Source: Stenotrophomonas bentonitica (lineage in GTDB: Bacteria; Pseudomonadota; Gammaproteobacteria; Xanthomonadales; Xanthomonadaceae). Taken from it: a stretch of 64,000 bases of DNA. Shown piece after piece: positions 46,932 to 55,402 of this stretch (positions within the stretch are counted from its first letter, which is position 1; every line of letters starts with the position of its first letter). Where the stretch lies: assembly GCF_002887735.1 (NCBI RefSeq), contig NZ_PKQP01000001.1, positions 806,001 to 870,000 of the forward strand. The letters run 5' to 3'. The notes beneath the pieces were generated by a model, which searched no databases, was not told where the DNA came from, and was given only the letters and a program-made list of their open reading frames with translations. The translations under genes were made by a program, and so were the position numbers.

Positions 46932-48263
46932 TCAGCGCTTGGCCATCTCGTCTTCAATCTCATCGGCACTGCGCGCCAACGCAGCGGTGAGCACCTGATG
47001 GCCGTCCTCGGTGATCAGCACATCATCTTCGGTACGAATGCCGATACCGCGCCAGCGCGCTTCCACGCTGCGGTCGTCCGGTGAGACATACAGCCCCGGC
47101 TCGATGGTGAACACCATGCCCGGCTCCAACATCCGCGAATCGCCCGCCAACCGGTAATCGCCGACGTCGTGCACATCCAGGCCGAGCCAGTGCCCGGTCT
47201 TGTGCCGATAGAAACGCTGGTAATGCGCTTCGGCGATGTTTTCTTCCAGCGTGCCCTTGAGCAGGCCCAGCCGCAGCAGCCCCTCGGTCAGGGTTTCCAC
47301 CGCAGCCAGATGACCGGCCTCATAGGCATTGCCCGGGCGCGCCTGCGCCAGTGCCGCGGCCTGCGCGGCGCCGACCAGGTCATGCAGCGCGCGCTGCTCG
47401 GCACTGAAGCGGCCGTTGACCGGGAAGGTACGGGTGATGTCGCTGGCGTACCCGCGGTACTCGGCACCGGCATCGATCAGGACCAGCTCGCCGTCCTGCG
47501 AGCGCGCGTTGTTGTCGCGGTAATGCAGGATGCAGCCGTTGGCACCGGTCCCGACGATGCTGCTGTACGCCGCACACGCGTCATTGGCACGGAACACCCG
47601 CTCCAGGTCGGCCTGCAGCTCGTACTCGTGGATGCCCGGCCGCGCCGCGTGCATCGCGGCGCGATGCGCCTGCACGCTGATATCGGCAGCGCGCTGCATC
47701 ACGGCGATTTCCGCCGTGGATTTGAACAGCCGCTGTTCGTGCAGCAGGTGGCCCAGTTCCAGGAATTCATGCGGCGGCTGCGCGCCATGCCGCACCTGCG
47801 AACGCACGCGGTTGACCCAGCCGATCAGCTTGAGATCGAACTCGGCATCGCGGCCGAAGTGGTAGTACACCCGCGAGCGCCCTTCCAGCAGGCCGGGCAG
47901 GATGTCGTCCAGATCGTCGATCGGGTACGCATCGTCCATGCCGTACTGCGAGACCGCCCCTTCCTGGCCGGCGCGCGCGCCATCCCAGGCTTCACGGTCG
48001 GCGTCGCGCTCGCGGCAGAACAGGATCACCTCGCCATGGCGACGGCCCGGGATCAGCACCAGCACGGCCTCCGGCTCCGGGAAGCCGCTCAGGTACCAGA
48101 AATCGGAGTCCTGCCGGAACGGGTAATGCGTATCCAGGCTGCGCACCCGCTCGGCGGCGGCCGGCAGCACCAGGATCGCGTCGTCGCCGGCCATCTCCAT
48201 CAACTGCTGGCGGCGACGCGTGTATTCGGCGGCGGAGATGCCGGTCAGCTGCCGGATATCCAT
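46932..48263 (-). CDS. pepP: Xaa-Pro aminopeptidase
   Basis: The 443-residue M24B enzyme removes an N-terminal residue before proline. N-terminal TRRRQQLMEMAGDDAILVLP and RQDSDFWYLSGFPEPEAVLV mark PepP. The metal ligands are in DAGAEYRGYASDITRTFPV, GHWLGLDVHDVG, EPGMVFTIEPGLY and RGIGIRTEDDVLIT. It follows ygfB by one base in the conserved gammaproteobacterial order. Confidence 0.95.
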   Translation of the reverse strand: MDIRQLTGISAAEYTRRRQQLMEMAGDDAILVLPAAAERVRSLDTHYPFRQDSDFWYLSGFPEPEAVLVLIPGRRHGEVILFCRERDADREAWDGARAGQEGAVSQYGMDDAYPIDDLDDILPGLLEGRSRVYYHFGRDAEFDLKLIGWVNRVRSQVRHGAQPPHEFLELGHLLHEQRLFKSTAEIAVMQRAADISVQAHRAAMHAARPGIHEYELQADLERVFRANDACAAYSSIVGTGANGCILHYRDNNARSQDGELVLIDAGAEYRGYASDITRTFPVNGRFSAEQRALHDLVGAAQAAALAQARPGNAYEAGHLAAVETLTEGLLRLGLLKGTLEENIAEAHYQRFYRHKTGHWLGLDVHDVGDYRLAGDSRMLEPGMVFTIEPGLYVSPDDRSVEARWRGIGIRTEDDVLITEDGHQVLTAALARSADEIEDEMAKR

Positions 48264-48264
48264 C

Positions 48265-48813
48265 TCAGTTCAGGCGCTGCCGATGGCGCGCCGCCATGAC
48301 GCAGTCGCCGTGCAGGAGCAGCACCGCCACGCGGATGAACTCCTCGATCTCGGCCAGCGCGTCTTCGTCATCGTCGTTGCCGCTTTCGAAGTCTTCACTG
48401 GAGGCCTGCGCCAGTTTGGCCAGATCGGTCAGCGCCTCGTCACCCTCTTCGGACAAGGCCGGGCGGTTCTGCCCCGAGCCCAGCCCGAAACCGCCCAGGA
48501 ACGCACGCGCCCAGGTGAACAGGGCATCGGCCTGGGTGGCGGTGTCGCTGGCATCGCTGAGCAGCAGTTCGAACGCGAAATCGCGGTCTTCCAGCTGCGC
48601 CACGCTGGCATCGAGCAGGCGTGCCAACGCATCGCCCTCGGCCGGGGTCGGCAGGTTGTCATCGGCCAGCACGCGGGCAGGCCATTCACGCACCGGCGCA
48701 CCGCCGGCAGACAGCCAGCCGCACAGGCCACCGTGCAGTTCAGCGGCGCTGGCGCCCAGGCCCAGGGCCCGGCTGGCCTGGTTTACGTCGTCGACACTCG
48801 GGAGTTCGGTCAT
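48265..48813 (-). CDS. ygfB: YgfB/UPF0149-family protein
   Basis: The 182-residue all-helical protein has the UPF0149 features GLGASAAELHGGLCGWL, LFTWARAFLGGFGLG and an acidic stretch (SGNDDDEDALAEIEEFIRVAV). In Pseudomonas aeruginosa YgfB affects beta-lactam tolerance through the ampD system; the role here is not shown. Start 48813 is the family start. The gene is one base from pepP and divergent from the zapB-like gene. Confidence 0.9.
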   Translation of the reverse strand: MTELPSVDDVNQASRALGLGASAAELHGGLCGWLSAGGAPVREWPARVLADDNLPTPAEGDALARLLDASVAQLEDRDFAFELLLSDASDTATQADALFTWARAFLGGFGLGSGQNRPALSEEGDEALTDLAKLAQASSEDFESGNDDDEDALAEIEEFIRVAVLLLHGDCVMAARHRQRLN

Positions 48814-48941
48814 CTTGGGGCTACGGTTTGTGAGCGCCACAGTGTACCAATCCACCCGTGTCCGCCGGGTTGCGATGGCCGTCCCCGCGGCCGGCCCCGG
48901 CACCCCGGGGGCGACCGCCCCCAGGCCCCGTCATTATTCGC

Positions 48942-48971
48942 TTGACCGCCCCGTCCGCCCTTGCCTATCGT
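48942..48971 (+). promoter_or_regulatory. Promoter of the zapB-like/zapA operon
   Basis: TTGACC (-35, 48942-48947), an 18-bp spacer and TATCGT (-10, 48966-48971). The -10 box ends 7 nt before the ATG at 48979, so the transcript would start at or within a base of the start codon. Confidence 0.6.
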
Positions 48972-48978
48972 GCCGGTC

Positions 48979-49200
48979 ATGGAACCCGCCGACGCCATCG
49001 CCCAGTTGCAGGCCTTCGCTGCCCGCGTGGAGGCGTTGCTTGAGCGCAACCAGCGCCTGGCCGACGAGAACCGCAGCCTGCGCCATCAGCAGGAACAACT
49101 GGTGGCCGAGCGCTCCCAGCTGCTGGCCAAGAACGAGCAGGCCCGCTCCCGGGTCGAAGCGATGATCACCCGCCTCAAATCCCTGGAGCAGCACACATGA
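48979..49200 (+). CDS. Small coiled-coil protein, ZapB-like (TIGR02449 type)
   Basis: The 73-residue protein is almost one coiled coil (ALLERNQRLADENRSLRHQQ, SQLLAKNEQARSRVEAM). It overlaps zapA by 4 nt. By size, coil and partner it resembles ZapB, the ZapA-binding coiled coil of the Z-ring, and the TIGR02449 family occupies this place in many gammaproteobacteria. Direct homology to E. coli ZapB is not established. A leaderless start at 48979 is suggested by the promoter; a TTG at 48961 is a weaker alternative. Confidence 0.78.
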   Translation: MEPADAIAQLQAFAARVEALLERNQRLADENRSLRHQQEQLVAERSQLLAKNEQARSRVEAMITRLKSLEQHT

Positions 49201-49496
49201 GCCAGACCGAACCGGTCAGTGTCCGCATCCTGGACCGTGAATACACGGTCGGCGTGGGCGCGGAGGAACGGGAGAGCCTGACCGCCGCCGCCCGGCTGCT
49301 GGACGCCAAGATGCGCGAGATCCGGGGCAGCAACCGGATGGCCGCGGTGGACCGCGTCGCGGTGCTGGCCGCGCTGAACCTGGCCCATGAGCTGCAGCAG
49401 CTGCGCGATGAGCACGCCCGCCAGGCGATCGCGCTGCAGCAGACGCTGAGCGATCTCAACCGCCGCCTGGACCGGGCGTTCGACAGCGCCGGGTGA
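49197..49496 (+). CDS. zapA: Cell division protein ZapA
   Basis: The 99-residue protein has the ZapA pattern: VSVRILDREYTVGVGAEERE, LLDAKMREIRGSNRM and DRVAVLAALNLAHEL followed by a C-terminal coiled coil. ZapA tetramers crosslink FtsZ filaments. It is coupled to the ZapB-like gene by an ATGA overlap and is followed by the 6S RNA gene, as in E. coli. Confidence 0.94.
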   Translation: MSQTEPVSVRILDREYTVGVGAEERESLTAAARLLDAKMREIRGSNRMAAVDRVAVLAALNLAHELQQLRDEHARQAIALQQTLSDLNRRLDRAFDSAG

Positions 49497-49570
49497 TCCA
49501 CGGGCGTGGTTCCACGCCATTCGATTGCACACGTACATCGCGTGGCCTTCATCGATCTGAATTGATGTGC

Positions 49571-49600
49571 AATTCGACCGACGAACGGACTGGTCGAATT
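49571..49600. promoter_or_regulatory. Palindrome over the 6S RNA promoter
   Basis: A perfect 9-bp inverted repeat, AATTCGACC (49571-49579) and GGTCGAATT (49592-49600), is separated by 12 bp. The right arm overlaps the -35 region of the 6S RNA promoter. It could be a regulator site. Confidence 0.5.
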
Positions 49601-49618
49601 GCCCAAGAAGGCTATAAT
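49591..49618 (+). promoter_or_regulatory. Promoter of the 6S RNA gene
   Basis: A consensus -10 TATAAT (49613-49618) has a weak -35 (TGGTCG, 49591-49596) 16 bp upstream. The transcript start expected about 7 nt downstream coincides with the 5' arm of the 6S stem. Confidence 0.7.
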
Positions 49619-49625
49619 CCTCGTC

Positions 49626-49811
49626 GCGTTCTCTGCTGTGAACGACGGCGTGTGCAAACATTCGCCTTGTCCCTTAATTACGACCACGGGTGCGCGACGG
49701 CGCCGGGAGTGCAAGTCCGCCTTGTAGCGGGAAGCCCGATGGAACCCCAGCGTACCCACTTGAACCCCGGGTTCAAGGTCGTTTCGCATGCATCGTCACG
49801 GCGGAGAATGC
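49626..49811 (+). ncRNA. ssrS: 6S RNA
   Basis: This RNA binds sigma-70 RNA polymerase in stationary phase. The ends pair: GCGTTCTCTGCTGTGA (from 49626) with TCACGGCGGAGAATGC (ending 49811), allowing G-U pairs. The right arm contains the 6S hallmark ACTTGAACCCCGGGTTCAAG followed by a TCGTTTCGCATGC-type closing stem. Length is about 186 nt, the E. coli size. The locus between zapA and the 5-formyl-THF cyclo-ligase gene is the standard one. Ends are estimated from base-pairing. Confidence 0.9.
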
Positions 49812-49820
49812 AATATTCCA

Positions 49821-49859
49821 GCAAGAGCGGCGTTCCCCTGGGACGTCGCTCTTGTTTTA
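49821..49859 (+). terminator. Terminator after 6S RNA
   Basis: CAAGAGCGGCGT and ACGTCGCTCTTG pair (one mismatch) around a short loop, followed by TTTTAT (49854-49860). Confidence 0.82.
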
Positions 49860-49890
49860 TCCGCTTCCTCCGCACGCTCCGGACCCAGGC

Positions 49891-50490
49891 ATGACCGACC
49901 CGCGCTCCGCACTGCGCCTGCAGCTGCGCCAACGCCGCCGCGATCTCCCCGCCGCCGTGCGCCTGGCCGCCGCCGAACAATTGGCCGATGCCCTGCTCGC
50001 CCTGCCGTTTGCGCCTGCCCAGGGGCATGTTGCCGGGTACTGGGCGATGGATGGCGAGATCGCACTGCACCGCTGGCAGATGCAGTTGCCCGCCGGCCTG
50101 ACCTACTGCCTGCCGGTGCTGCACGAGCAGACGCTGCGCTTCGCGCCATGGCGCCCGGGGCAGGCGCTGACCGCCAACCGCTTCGGCATTCCCGAACCCG
50201 ACCTGTCGCTGGACGACACGCTCGCGCCGGAACAGATGGCGCTGGTCGTCGCGCCGCTGGTCGGTTTCGACGCGCAGGGCCGCCGGCTGGGGATGGGAGG
50301 CGGCTGGTATGATCGCAGCTTCGCATTCCGCCACCAGCGCCCGGCGCCACCGTGGCTGGTCGGGGTCGGCTTCTCGGTCCAGCAGGTCGATGACCTGCCG
50401 GTGCAACCGTGGGACGTCGCGGTGGATGCGATCTGCACCGACGTCTCCACCCTTGTCTGCGTACCGACCAACGGTCGGCACCTACCGTAA
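49891..50490 (+). CDS. fau: 5-formyltetrahydrofolate cyclo-ligase
   Basis: The 199-residue ATP-dependent enzyme converts 5-formyl-THF to 5,10-methenyl-THF. An N-terminal LRLQLRQRRRDLPAAVRLAA helix, GYWAMDGEI, LVVAPLVGFDAQGRRLGMGG and GGWYDRSF (ATP site) are present. The last nine residues (VPTNGRHLP) and the sequence up to the stop are encoded by a SMAG/REP palindrome (50461-50485), so the C-terminus may have been redefined by repeat insertion. It follows the 6S terminator. E. coli has the same gene (ygfA) after ssrS. Confidence 0.93.
   Translation: MTDPRSALRLQLRQRRRDLPAAVRLAAAEQLADALLALPFAPAQGHVAGYWAMDGEIALHRWQMQLPAGLTYCLPVLHEQTLRFAPWRPGQALTANRFGIPEPDLSLDDTLAPEQMALVVAPLVGFDAQGRRLGMGGGWYDRSFAFRHQRPAPPWLVGVGFSVQQVDDLPVQPWDVAVDAICTDVSTLVCVPTNGRHLP
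50461..50485 (-). repeat. SMAG/REP palindrome inside the fau C-terminus
   Basis: On the minus strand it reads GTAG followed by arms GTGCCGACC and GGTCGGTAC around GTT. It overlaps the last nine codons of fau and ends 2 nt before the TAA stop. Confidence 0.72.
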
Positions 50491-50503
50491 TCAAAGACTC
50501 CGC

Positions 50504-50980
50504 ATGACCGCACGCAAGCGCTACTGGCTGATGAAGTCCGAACCGGACGCCTTTTCCATCGATGATCTGCAGCGCGTGGGCCGCGAGCCCTGGAACGGCG
50601 TCCGCAACTACCAGGCGCGCAATTTCATGCGCGATGGCATGAAGGTCGGCGACGGGGTGATGTTCTACCACTCCAACACCAAGGTGCCGGGCATTGTCGG
50701 GCTGGCCACGGTAGCCAGCGAGGCCTACCCGGACGACACCCAGTTCGACCCCAGGTCCGATTACTACGACCCCAAGGCGACCCGCGAAGAACCGCGCTGG
50801 ATGCTGGTGGACGTGGCGTTCGAGCGCAAGCTGCGCGACACCATTTCGCTGGACGAGATCAAGCTGCACGCCGATGCGCTGGGCGAAGGTTTCCCGCTGA
50901 CCGCGCGCGGCAACCGCCTCTCCATCCTCCCGGTGACCGCCGCGCAGTGGAAGCTGCTGCTGTCGCTGGAAAAGCACTGA
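50504..50980 (+). CDS. EVE-domain protein
   Basis: The 158-residue protein is a single EVE domain: YWLMKSEPDAFSIDDLQR, WNGVRNYQARNFMRDGMKVGD and VMFYHSNTKVPGIVGLATV match the family (also seen in human THYN1). EVE domains bind modified bases in DNA or RNA. It is 13 nt after fau and probably co-transcribed with it and with rpiA, which starts 27 nt downstream. Confidence 0.9.
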   Translation: MTARKRYWLMKSEPDAFSIDDLQRVGREPWNGVRNYQARNFMRDGMKVGDGVMFYHSNTKVPGIVGLATVASEAYPDDTQFDPRSDYYDPKATREEPRWMLVDVAFERKLRDTISLDEIKLHADALGEGFPLTARGNRLSILPVTAAQWKLLLSLEKH

Positions 50981-51007
50981 TTCCCTTTCCTCCAAGAGTT
51001 GCCCGCC

Positions 51008-51655
51008 ATGTCCGAAGCCAAACGCCTCGCCGCTGAAAAAGCCATCGAATACGTCGAAGACGGCATGATCGTCGGCGTCGGCACCGGCTCCACCGTTGCC
51101 TACTTCATCGACGCCCTGGCCAGGATCCAGCACCGCATCAAGGGCGCTGTCTCCAGCTCGGACCAGAGCACCGCGCGCCTGAAGCAGCACGGCATCGAGG
51201 TGCTCGAGCTCAACCACACCGGCAACCTCTCGCTGTATGTGGATGGTGCCGACGAATGCGATGGCAACAAGAACCTGATCAAGGGCGGCGGCGCCGCGCT
51301 GACGCGTGAGAAGATCATCGCCGAGGCCAGCGAGCGCTTCGTGTGCATCATCGACCCGAGCAAGCAGGTCAAGGTGCTGGGCAGGTTCCCGCTGCCGGTG
51401 GAAGTGATCCCGATGGCACGCAGCCTGGTCGCCCGCCGCATCATGGACATGACCGGCGGCCAGCCGGCCTGGCGTGAGGGCGTGGTCACCGACAACGGCA
51501 ACGTGATCCTGGACATCCACCACCTGGAGATCACCGATCCGGTCAAGCTGGAGCGCGAGCTCAACCAGCTGCCCGGCGTGGTCAGCGTCGGCCTGTTCGC
51601 GCGCCGCCCGGCCGATGTGGTGATCATCGGCGGCGAGCCGCCGGTCGTGATCTGA
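51008..51655 (+). CDS. rpiA: Ribose-5-phosphate isomerase A
   Basis: The 215-residue enzyme interconverts ribose-5-phosphate and ribulose-5-phosphate. Landmarks are [52 protein letters not shown] (catalytic Asp and Lys) and [10 protein letters not shown]. The ATG at 51008 matches the family length (E. coli 219); a TTG at 50999 is unlikely. Confidence 0.96.
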   Translation: MSEAKRLAAEKAIEYVEDGMIVGVGTGSTVAYFIDALARIQHRIKGAVSSSDQSTARLKQHGIEVLELNHTGNLSLYVDGADECDGNKNLIKGGGAALTREKIIAEASERFVCIIDPSKQVKVLGRFPLPVEVIPMARSLVARRIMDMTGGQPAWREGVVTDNGNVILDIHHLEITDPVKLERELNQLPGVVSVGLFARRPADVVIIGGEPPVVI

Positions 51656-51702
51656 CCCCCGTGGCCGGCGCCCGCGCCGGCTGCCCCCAACGAGGCAATC
51701 CC

Positions 51703-52155
51703 ATGTCCCTGTCGCGCCTGCTGCCCCTGCTTCTGCTGCTCACCCTGGCCGGCTGTGCCAGCACCAACGCCCGTCACTGGGTGGAGCTGGACGGCAACCG
51801 CTACCACGTTGAACTGGCCACCAATGACGACACCCGCGCCCGCGGGCTGATGTTCCGCGACCAGATGCCGGAGGACCACGGCATGCTGTTCATCCATGAA
51901 CGCGAAGAGCTGCAGGCGTACTGGATGAAGAACACCAAGATCGCCCTGGACATCCTGTACTTCGATGCACAGCGCCGCCTGGTCAGCCAGCAGCGTGACG
52001 TGCCGCCGTGCTCGGCCGGTGACCGTTGCCCGCCCTACCCCAGCAGCGAGCCGGCCCGTTACGTGCTGGAACTCAATGCCGGTCAGGCCGAAAAGATGGC
52101 GCTCAAGGACGGTACCGAACTGAAGTTCGGCCCCGGCATCGCCGACGGTAAATAA
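51703..52155 (+). CDS. DUF192-family lipoprotein
   Basis: The 150-residue precursor has a lipobox (LTLAGC, Cys about 18) and a DUF192 domain: RGLMFRDQMPEDHGMLFIH, YWMKNTKIALDILYFD and RYVLELNAGQAEKM. DUF192 proteins are small, often metal-associated or membrane-linked and poorly characterised. It lies 47 nt after rpiA and has its own terminator. Confidence 0.86.
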   Translation: MSLSRLLPLLLLLTLAGCASTNARHWVELDGNRYHVELATNDDTRARGLMFRDQMPEDHGMLFIHEREELQAYWMKNTKIALDILYFDAQRRLVSQQRDVPPCSAGDRCPPYPSSEPARYVLELNAGQAEKMALKDGTELKFGPGIADGK

Positions 52156-52167
52156 AAGGGACCCGAT

Positions 52168-52200
52168 AAACGCGCCGCGCCCTTGAATCGCGGCGCGTTT
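52168..52200 (+). terminator. Terminator after the DUF192 gene
   Basis: AAACGCGCCGCG and CGCGGCGCGTTT form a 12-bp stem around about nine loop bases, with a short T run. Confidence 0.78.
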
Positions 52201-52217
52201 GTCGCCAGTCTTGTCCC

Positions 52218-53063
52218 ATGCAGGGGCAGATCACATTGCCGACGTGGGAATCGCTGGCCGAGCTGGATGACGAGGCGCTGCCTTTGTTGCCGACCGCGCT
52301 GCTGATCGCCCGGGACGAATACCCGGACCTGGACCCTGCCGTCTACGACGCGGTCCTGCAGAGCCACGCCGACCACCTGCGCACCGAGATCGCCACGATC
52401 GACATGTGGCCGCTGAAGATCGCCGCGGTCAACCGCCATCTGTTCGACGAACTGGGCTACAGCGGCGACCATGGCGAATACTACGACCCGCGCAACAGCT
52501 ATCTGAACCAGGTCTTCGAGCGCCGCCTGGGCAACCCGATTTCACTGGCGCTGGTGCAGATGGAAGTCTCGCGCCGGCTCGGCATCCCGCTGGACGGGGT
52601 GTCCTTCCCCGGCCATTTCCTGGTGCGCCTGCCGCTCAACGACGGCGTACTGGTGATGGACCCGTTCAACGGCGGCCGCCCGCTCGGCGTGGAAGAACTG
52701 CGCGAACGCGCCCGCTCGCACCTGGGCGGTGAAGTGCCCGACGACGATGTGCTGGCACAGATTCTGGACCCGGCCCCGGCGCGCGCGATCCTGATGCGGA
52801 TGCTGCGCAACCTGCATGGGGTCTATGTGGAACGGGGTGAATGGGACCGTGCCGCACGCAGTGCCGATCGCCTGCTGAAACTGGCGCCCGAACAGGACGA
52901 TGCGCTGCGCGACCGCGGCATGGCCTACCTGCAGCTGGACTACGAGGCGGGCGCGCGCAACGACCTGGGGCTGTACCTCAAGCGCAATGCCAAGGCCAGC
53001 GACGCCCAGTACGTGCGCGAGAAGCTGGTCAGCCTGGGTGGCGCGGTGCCGCGCCTGCATTGA
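52218..53063 (+). CDS. SirB1-like protein (transglutaminase-like plus TPR)
   Basis: The 281-residue cytosolic protein has the SirB1 N-terminal domain (VNRHLFDELGYSGDHGEYYD, NSYLNQVFERRLGNPISLAL, GVSFPGHFLVR) and a C-terminal TPR-like region (GEWDRAARSADRLLKLAPEQ). The N-part is a transglutaminase-like fold, but the usual Cys of that triad is not obvious. Function is unknown. It is convergent with the rubredoxin gene. Confidence 0.87.
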   Translation: MQGQITLPTWESLAELDDEALPLLPTALLIARDEYPDLDPAVYDAVLQSHADHLRTEIATIDMWPLKIAAVNRHLFDELGYSGDHGEYYDPRNSYLNQVFERRLGNPISLALVQMEVSRRLGIPLDGVSFPGHFLVRLPLNDGVLVMDPFNGGRPLGVEELRERARSHLGGEVPDDDVLAQILDPAPARAILMRMLRNLHGVYVERGEWDRAARSADRLLKLAPEQDDALRDRGMAYLQLDYEAGARNDLGLYLKRNAKASDAQYVREKLVSLGGAVPRLH

Positions 53064-53093
53064 AAGGCGCCATGACGCGGCGCCGGCCCGGCC

Positions 53094-53285
53094 TCAGTCG
53101 ACTTCGACCATCTCGAAATCGTCCTTGGTCACGCCACAGTCCGGGCACGTCCAGGTATCGGGAATGTCTTCCCAGCGCGTGCCCGGGGCGATGCCCTCTT
53201 CCGGCAACCCGTCTTCTTCCCGGTACAGGAAGCCGCAGACAACGCACATCCAGGTGCGGAAGGTGGTGGCGGTAGCGTCGGTCAT
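53094..53285 (-). CDS. Rubredoxin
   Basis: The 63-residue electron carrier has the two iron-binding knuckles CVVCG and CPDCG with the conserved TRWEDIPDTW between them. The start at 53285 leaves a short N-terminal tail before the fold, normal for the family. Divergent from thiE with about 70 nt between starts. The redox partner is not visible in the window. Confidence 0.95.
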   Translation of the reverse strand: MTDATATTFRTWMCVVCGFLYREEDGLPEEGIAPGTRWEDIPDTWTCPDCGVTKDDFEMVEVD

Positions 53286-53357
53286 CGGATAATCACGGCA
53301 GGACAAGAGCTGACAGCGCTCATTGTCCCACTCCCGTTGCGCTACCGGTAGCCATTG

Positions 53358-53990
53358 ATGAATCACGCTTCAGCCCCCACGCCGCCCCGCGGCGTCTACC
53401 TCATCACCCCCGACGAACCCGATACCGCACGATTGCTGGCGCGCACCGCGCCGCTGTTGGCGGCCGGCGCCACCTGGCTGCAGTACCGCAACAAGACCGC
53501 CGATGCCGCCCTGCGCCTGGAGCAGGCGACCGCGCTGCAGGCGCTGTGCGCGCCGCACGGCGCGCCACTGATCATCAATGACGACCCGGCACTGGCCCAT
53601 GCCGTGGGCGCCGCTGGCGTACACCTGGGCGGCACCGACGGCGACATCGGCGCGGCGCGCGCCCTGCTGGGCCCCGACGCCATCATCGGCGCGTCCTGCT
53701 ACGACCAGCTGGCCAATGCCGCGCGTGCCGTGGCCGAAGGGGCCAGTTATGTGGCCTTCGGCGCGTTCTTCCCCACCACCACCAAGGTCACCGCCAGCCG
53801 TGCCACGCCGGACCTGCTGCGGCAAAGCGCCGCACTGGGCGTGCCGCGGGTGGCGATCGGCGGGCTCAGCCCGGACAATGTAGGTCCCATCATCGCGGCC
53901 GGCGCCGACTTGGTGGCCGTGGTCAGCGGCATTTTCGCCGCCCCCGATCCGGTTGCCACCCAGCGCGCCTTCCTCGCCCAGTTTCCGTAA
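53358..53990 (+). CDS. thiE: Thiamine-phosphate synthase
   Basis: The 210-residue TIM-barrel enzyme joins HMP-PP and thiazole phosphate to thiamine phosphate. [51 protein letters not shown], and IGGLSPDNV mark the active site. The ATG at 53358 is chosen; the preceding TTG at 53355 is an unlikely start. I see no TPP riboswitch in the short upstream region. The next gene, hemL, starts 15 nt later. Confidence 0.94.
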   Translation: MNHASAPTPPRGVYLITPDEPDTARLLARTAPLLAAGATWLQYRNKTADAALRLEQATALQALCAPHGAPLIINDDPALAHAVGAAGVHLGGTDGDIGAARALLGPDAIIGASCYDQLANAARAVAEGASYVAFGAFFPTTTKVTASRATPDLLRQSAALGVPRVAIGGLSPDNVGPIIAAGADLVAVVSGIFAAPDPVATQRAFLAQFP

Positions 53991-54005
53991 GACCCAGGAC
54001 ACCCC

Positions 54006-55295
54006 ATGAACCACGACCAGTCCCACGCCCTGTTCACCCGCGCCCAGAAACTGCTGCCGGGCGGCGTCAACTCGCCCGTGCGCGCGTTCAAGTCGGTCGG
54101 CGGCGAGCCGTTCTTCGTGCAGCGTGCCGATGGCGCGTACCTGTACGACGTGGATGGCAACCGCTACATCGATTACGTCGGCTCCTGGGGCCCGATGATC
54201 GTCGGCCACAACCACACCGCGGTGCGCCAGGCGGTCAAGCAGGCGATCGGCAACGGCCTGTCCTTCGGTGCGCCGTGCGAAGCGGAAGTGACCATGGCCG
54301 AAACGCTGACCCGGCTGGTGCCGTCCTGCGAGATGGTGCGCATGGTCAACTCCGGTACCGAGGCCACACTGTCGGCGATCCGGCTGGCGCGCGGCGCCAC
54401 CGGCCGCAGCCGCATCGTCAAGTTCGAAGGCTGCTATCACGGCCACGGCGATTCGTTCCTGGTCAAGGCCGGCAGCGGCATGCTGACCCTGGGCGTGCCG
54501 ACCTCACCGGGCGTCCCGGCCGGCCTGAGCGAACTCACCCTGACCCTGCCCTACAACGATTTCGAGGCCGCCACCACGCTGTTCGCCGAACAGGGCGAGC
54601 ACATCGCCGGCCTGATCATCGAGCCGGTGGTCGGCAACGCCAACTGCATCCCGCCGCGCGAGGGCTACCTGCAGCACCTGCGCGCGCTGTGCACGCAGTA
54701 CGGCACGGTGCTGATCTTCGATGAAGTGATGACCGGCTTCCGCGTGGCCCTCGGCGGCGCGCAGGCGCACTACGGCGTCACCCCGGACCTGACCACCTTC
54801 GGCAAGATCATCGGCGGCGGCATGCCGGTGGGTGCCTATGGCGGCCGCCGCGAGCTGATGTCGCAGATTTCCCCGGCTGGCCCGATCTACCAGGCCGGCA
54901 CGCTCAGCGGCAATCCGGTGGCGATGGCCGCGGGCCTGGCGATGCTGGAACTGGTGCAGGAACCGGGCTTCCATGATCGCCTGAGTGCCGCCGCTGCGCG
55001 CCTCTGCGCCGGGCTGGAAGCCGCGGCGGCCGAGGCCGGCGTGGCGGTGACGACCACCCAGGTCGGCGCCATGTTCGGCCTGTTCTTCACCGACCAGAAG
55101 GTGGAAACCTACGCCCAGGCGACGGCGTGCGACATCACCGCGTTCAACACCTTCTTCCACGCGATGCTGGAGCGCGGTGTGTTCCTGGCCCCTTCGGCAT
55201 ACGAGGCCGGCTTCCTGTCCAGCGCCCACGACGACAGCATCATCGATGCGACCATCGAGGCCGCGCGCGAAGCCTTCAAGGTCGTCAAAGGCTGA
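54006..55295 (+). CDS. hemL: Glutamate-1-semialdehyde 2,1-aminomutase
   Basis: The 429-residue PLP enzyme makes 5-aminolevulinate for heme synthesis by the C5 pathway. Landmarks: [20 protein letters not shown], the PLP motifs [14 protein letters not shown] and [14 protein letters not shown], and the lysine in [18 protein letters not shown]. Length equals the family norm. It follows thiE by 15 nt, the usual thiE-hemL pairing, so both are probably co-transcribed. Confidence 0.97.
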   Translation: MNHDQSHALFTRAQKLLPGGVNSPVRAFKSVGGEPFFVQRADGAYLYDVDGNRYIDYVGSWGPMIVGHNHTAVRQAVKQAIGNGLSFGAPCEAEVTMAETLTRLVPSCEMVRMVNSGTEATLSAIRLARGATGRSRIVKFEGCYHGHGDSFLVKAGSGMLTLGVPTSPGVPAGLSELTLTLPYNDFEAATTLFAEQGEHIAGLIIEPVVGNANCIPPREGYLQHLRALCTQYGTVLIFDEVMTGFRVALGGAQAHYGVTPDLTTFGKIIGGGMPVGAYGGRRELMSQISPAGPIYQAGTLSGNPVAMAAGLAMLELVQEPGFHDRLSAAAARLCAGLEAAAAEAGVAVTTTQVGAMFGLFFTDQKVETYAQATACDITAFNTFFHAMLERGVFLAPSAYEAGFLSSAHDDSIIDATIEAAREAFKVVKG

Positions 55296-55304
55296 TCGGA
55301 GGCG

Positions 55305-55377
55305 GTAGGTGACGACCGTTGGTCGTCACAGCGTGCGTGCCGATCACCCCGGGTAGGTGACGACCGTTGGTCGTCAC
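55305..55377 (+). repeat. Direct pair of SMAG/REP palindromes
   Basis: GTAGGTGACGACCGTTGGTC with a closing GTCAC occurs at 55305-55329 and again in the same orientation at 55353-55377, 48 bp apart. The arms GTGACGACC and GGTCGTCAC are identical in both. It separates hemL from the convergent azurin gene. Confidence 0.82.
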
Positions 55378-55402
55378 GCCGTCCACCGGCCGGCTTCGGC
55401 GC

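Noticed and set aside
53286..53357. TPP riboswitch before thiE
   Set aside because: The gap from rubredoxin to thiE is only about 70 bp and lacks the conserved CTGAGA core of the THI element.
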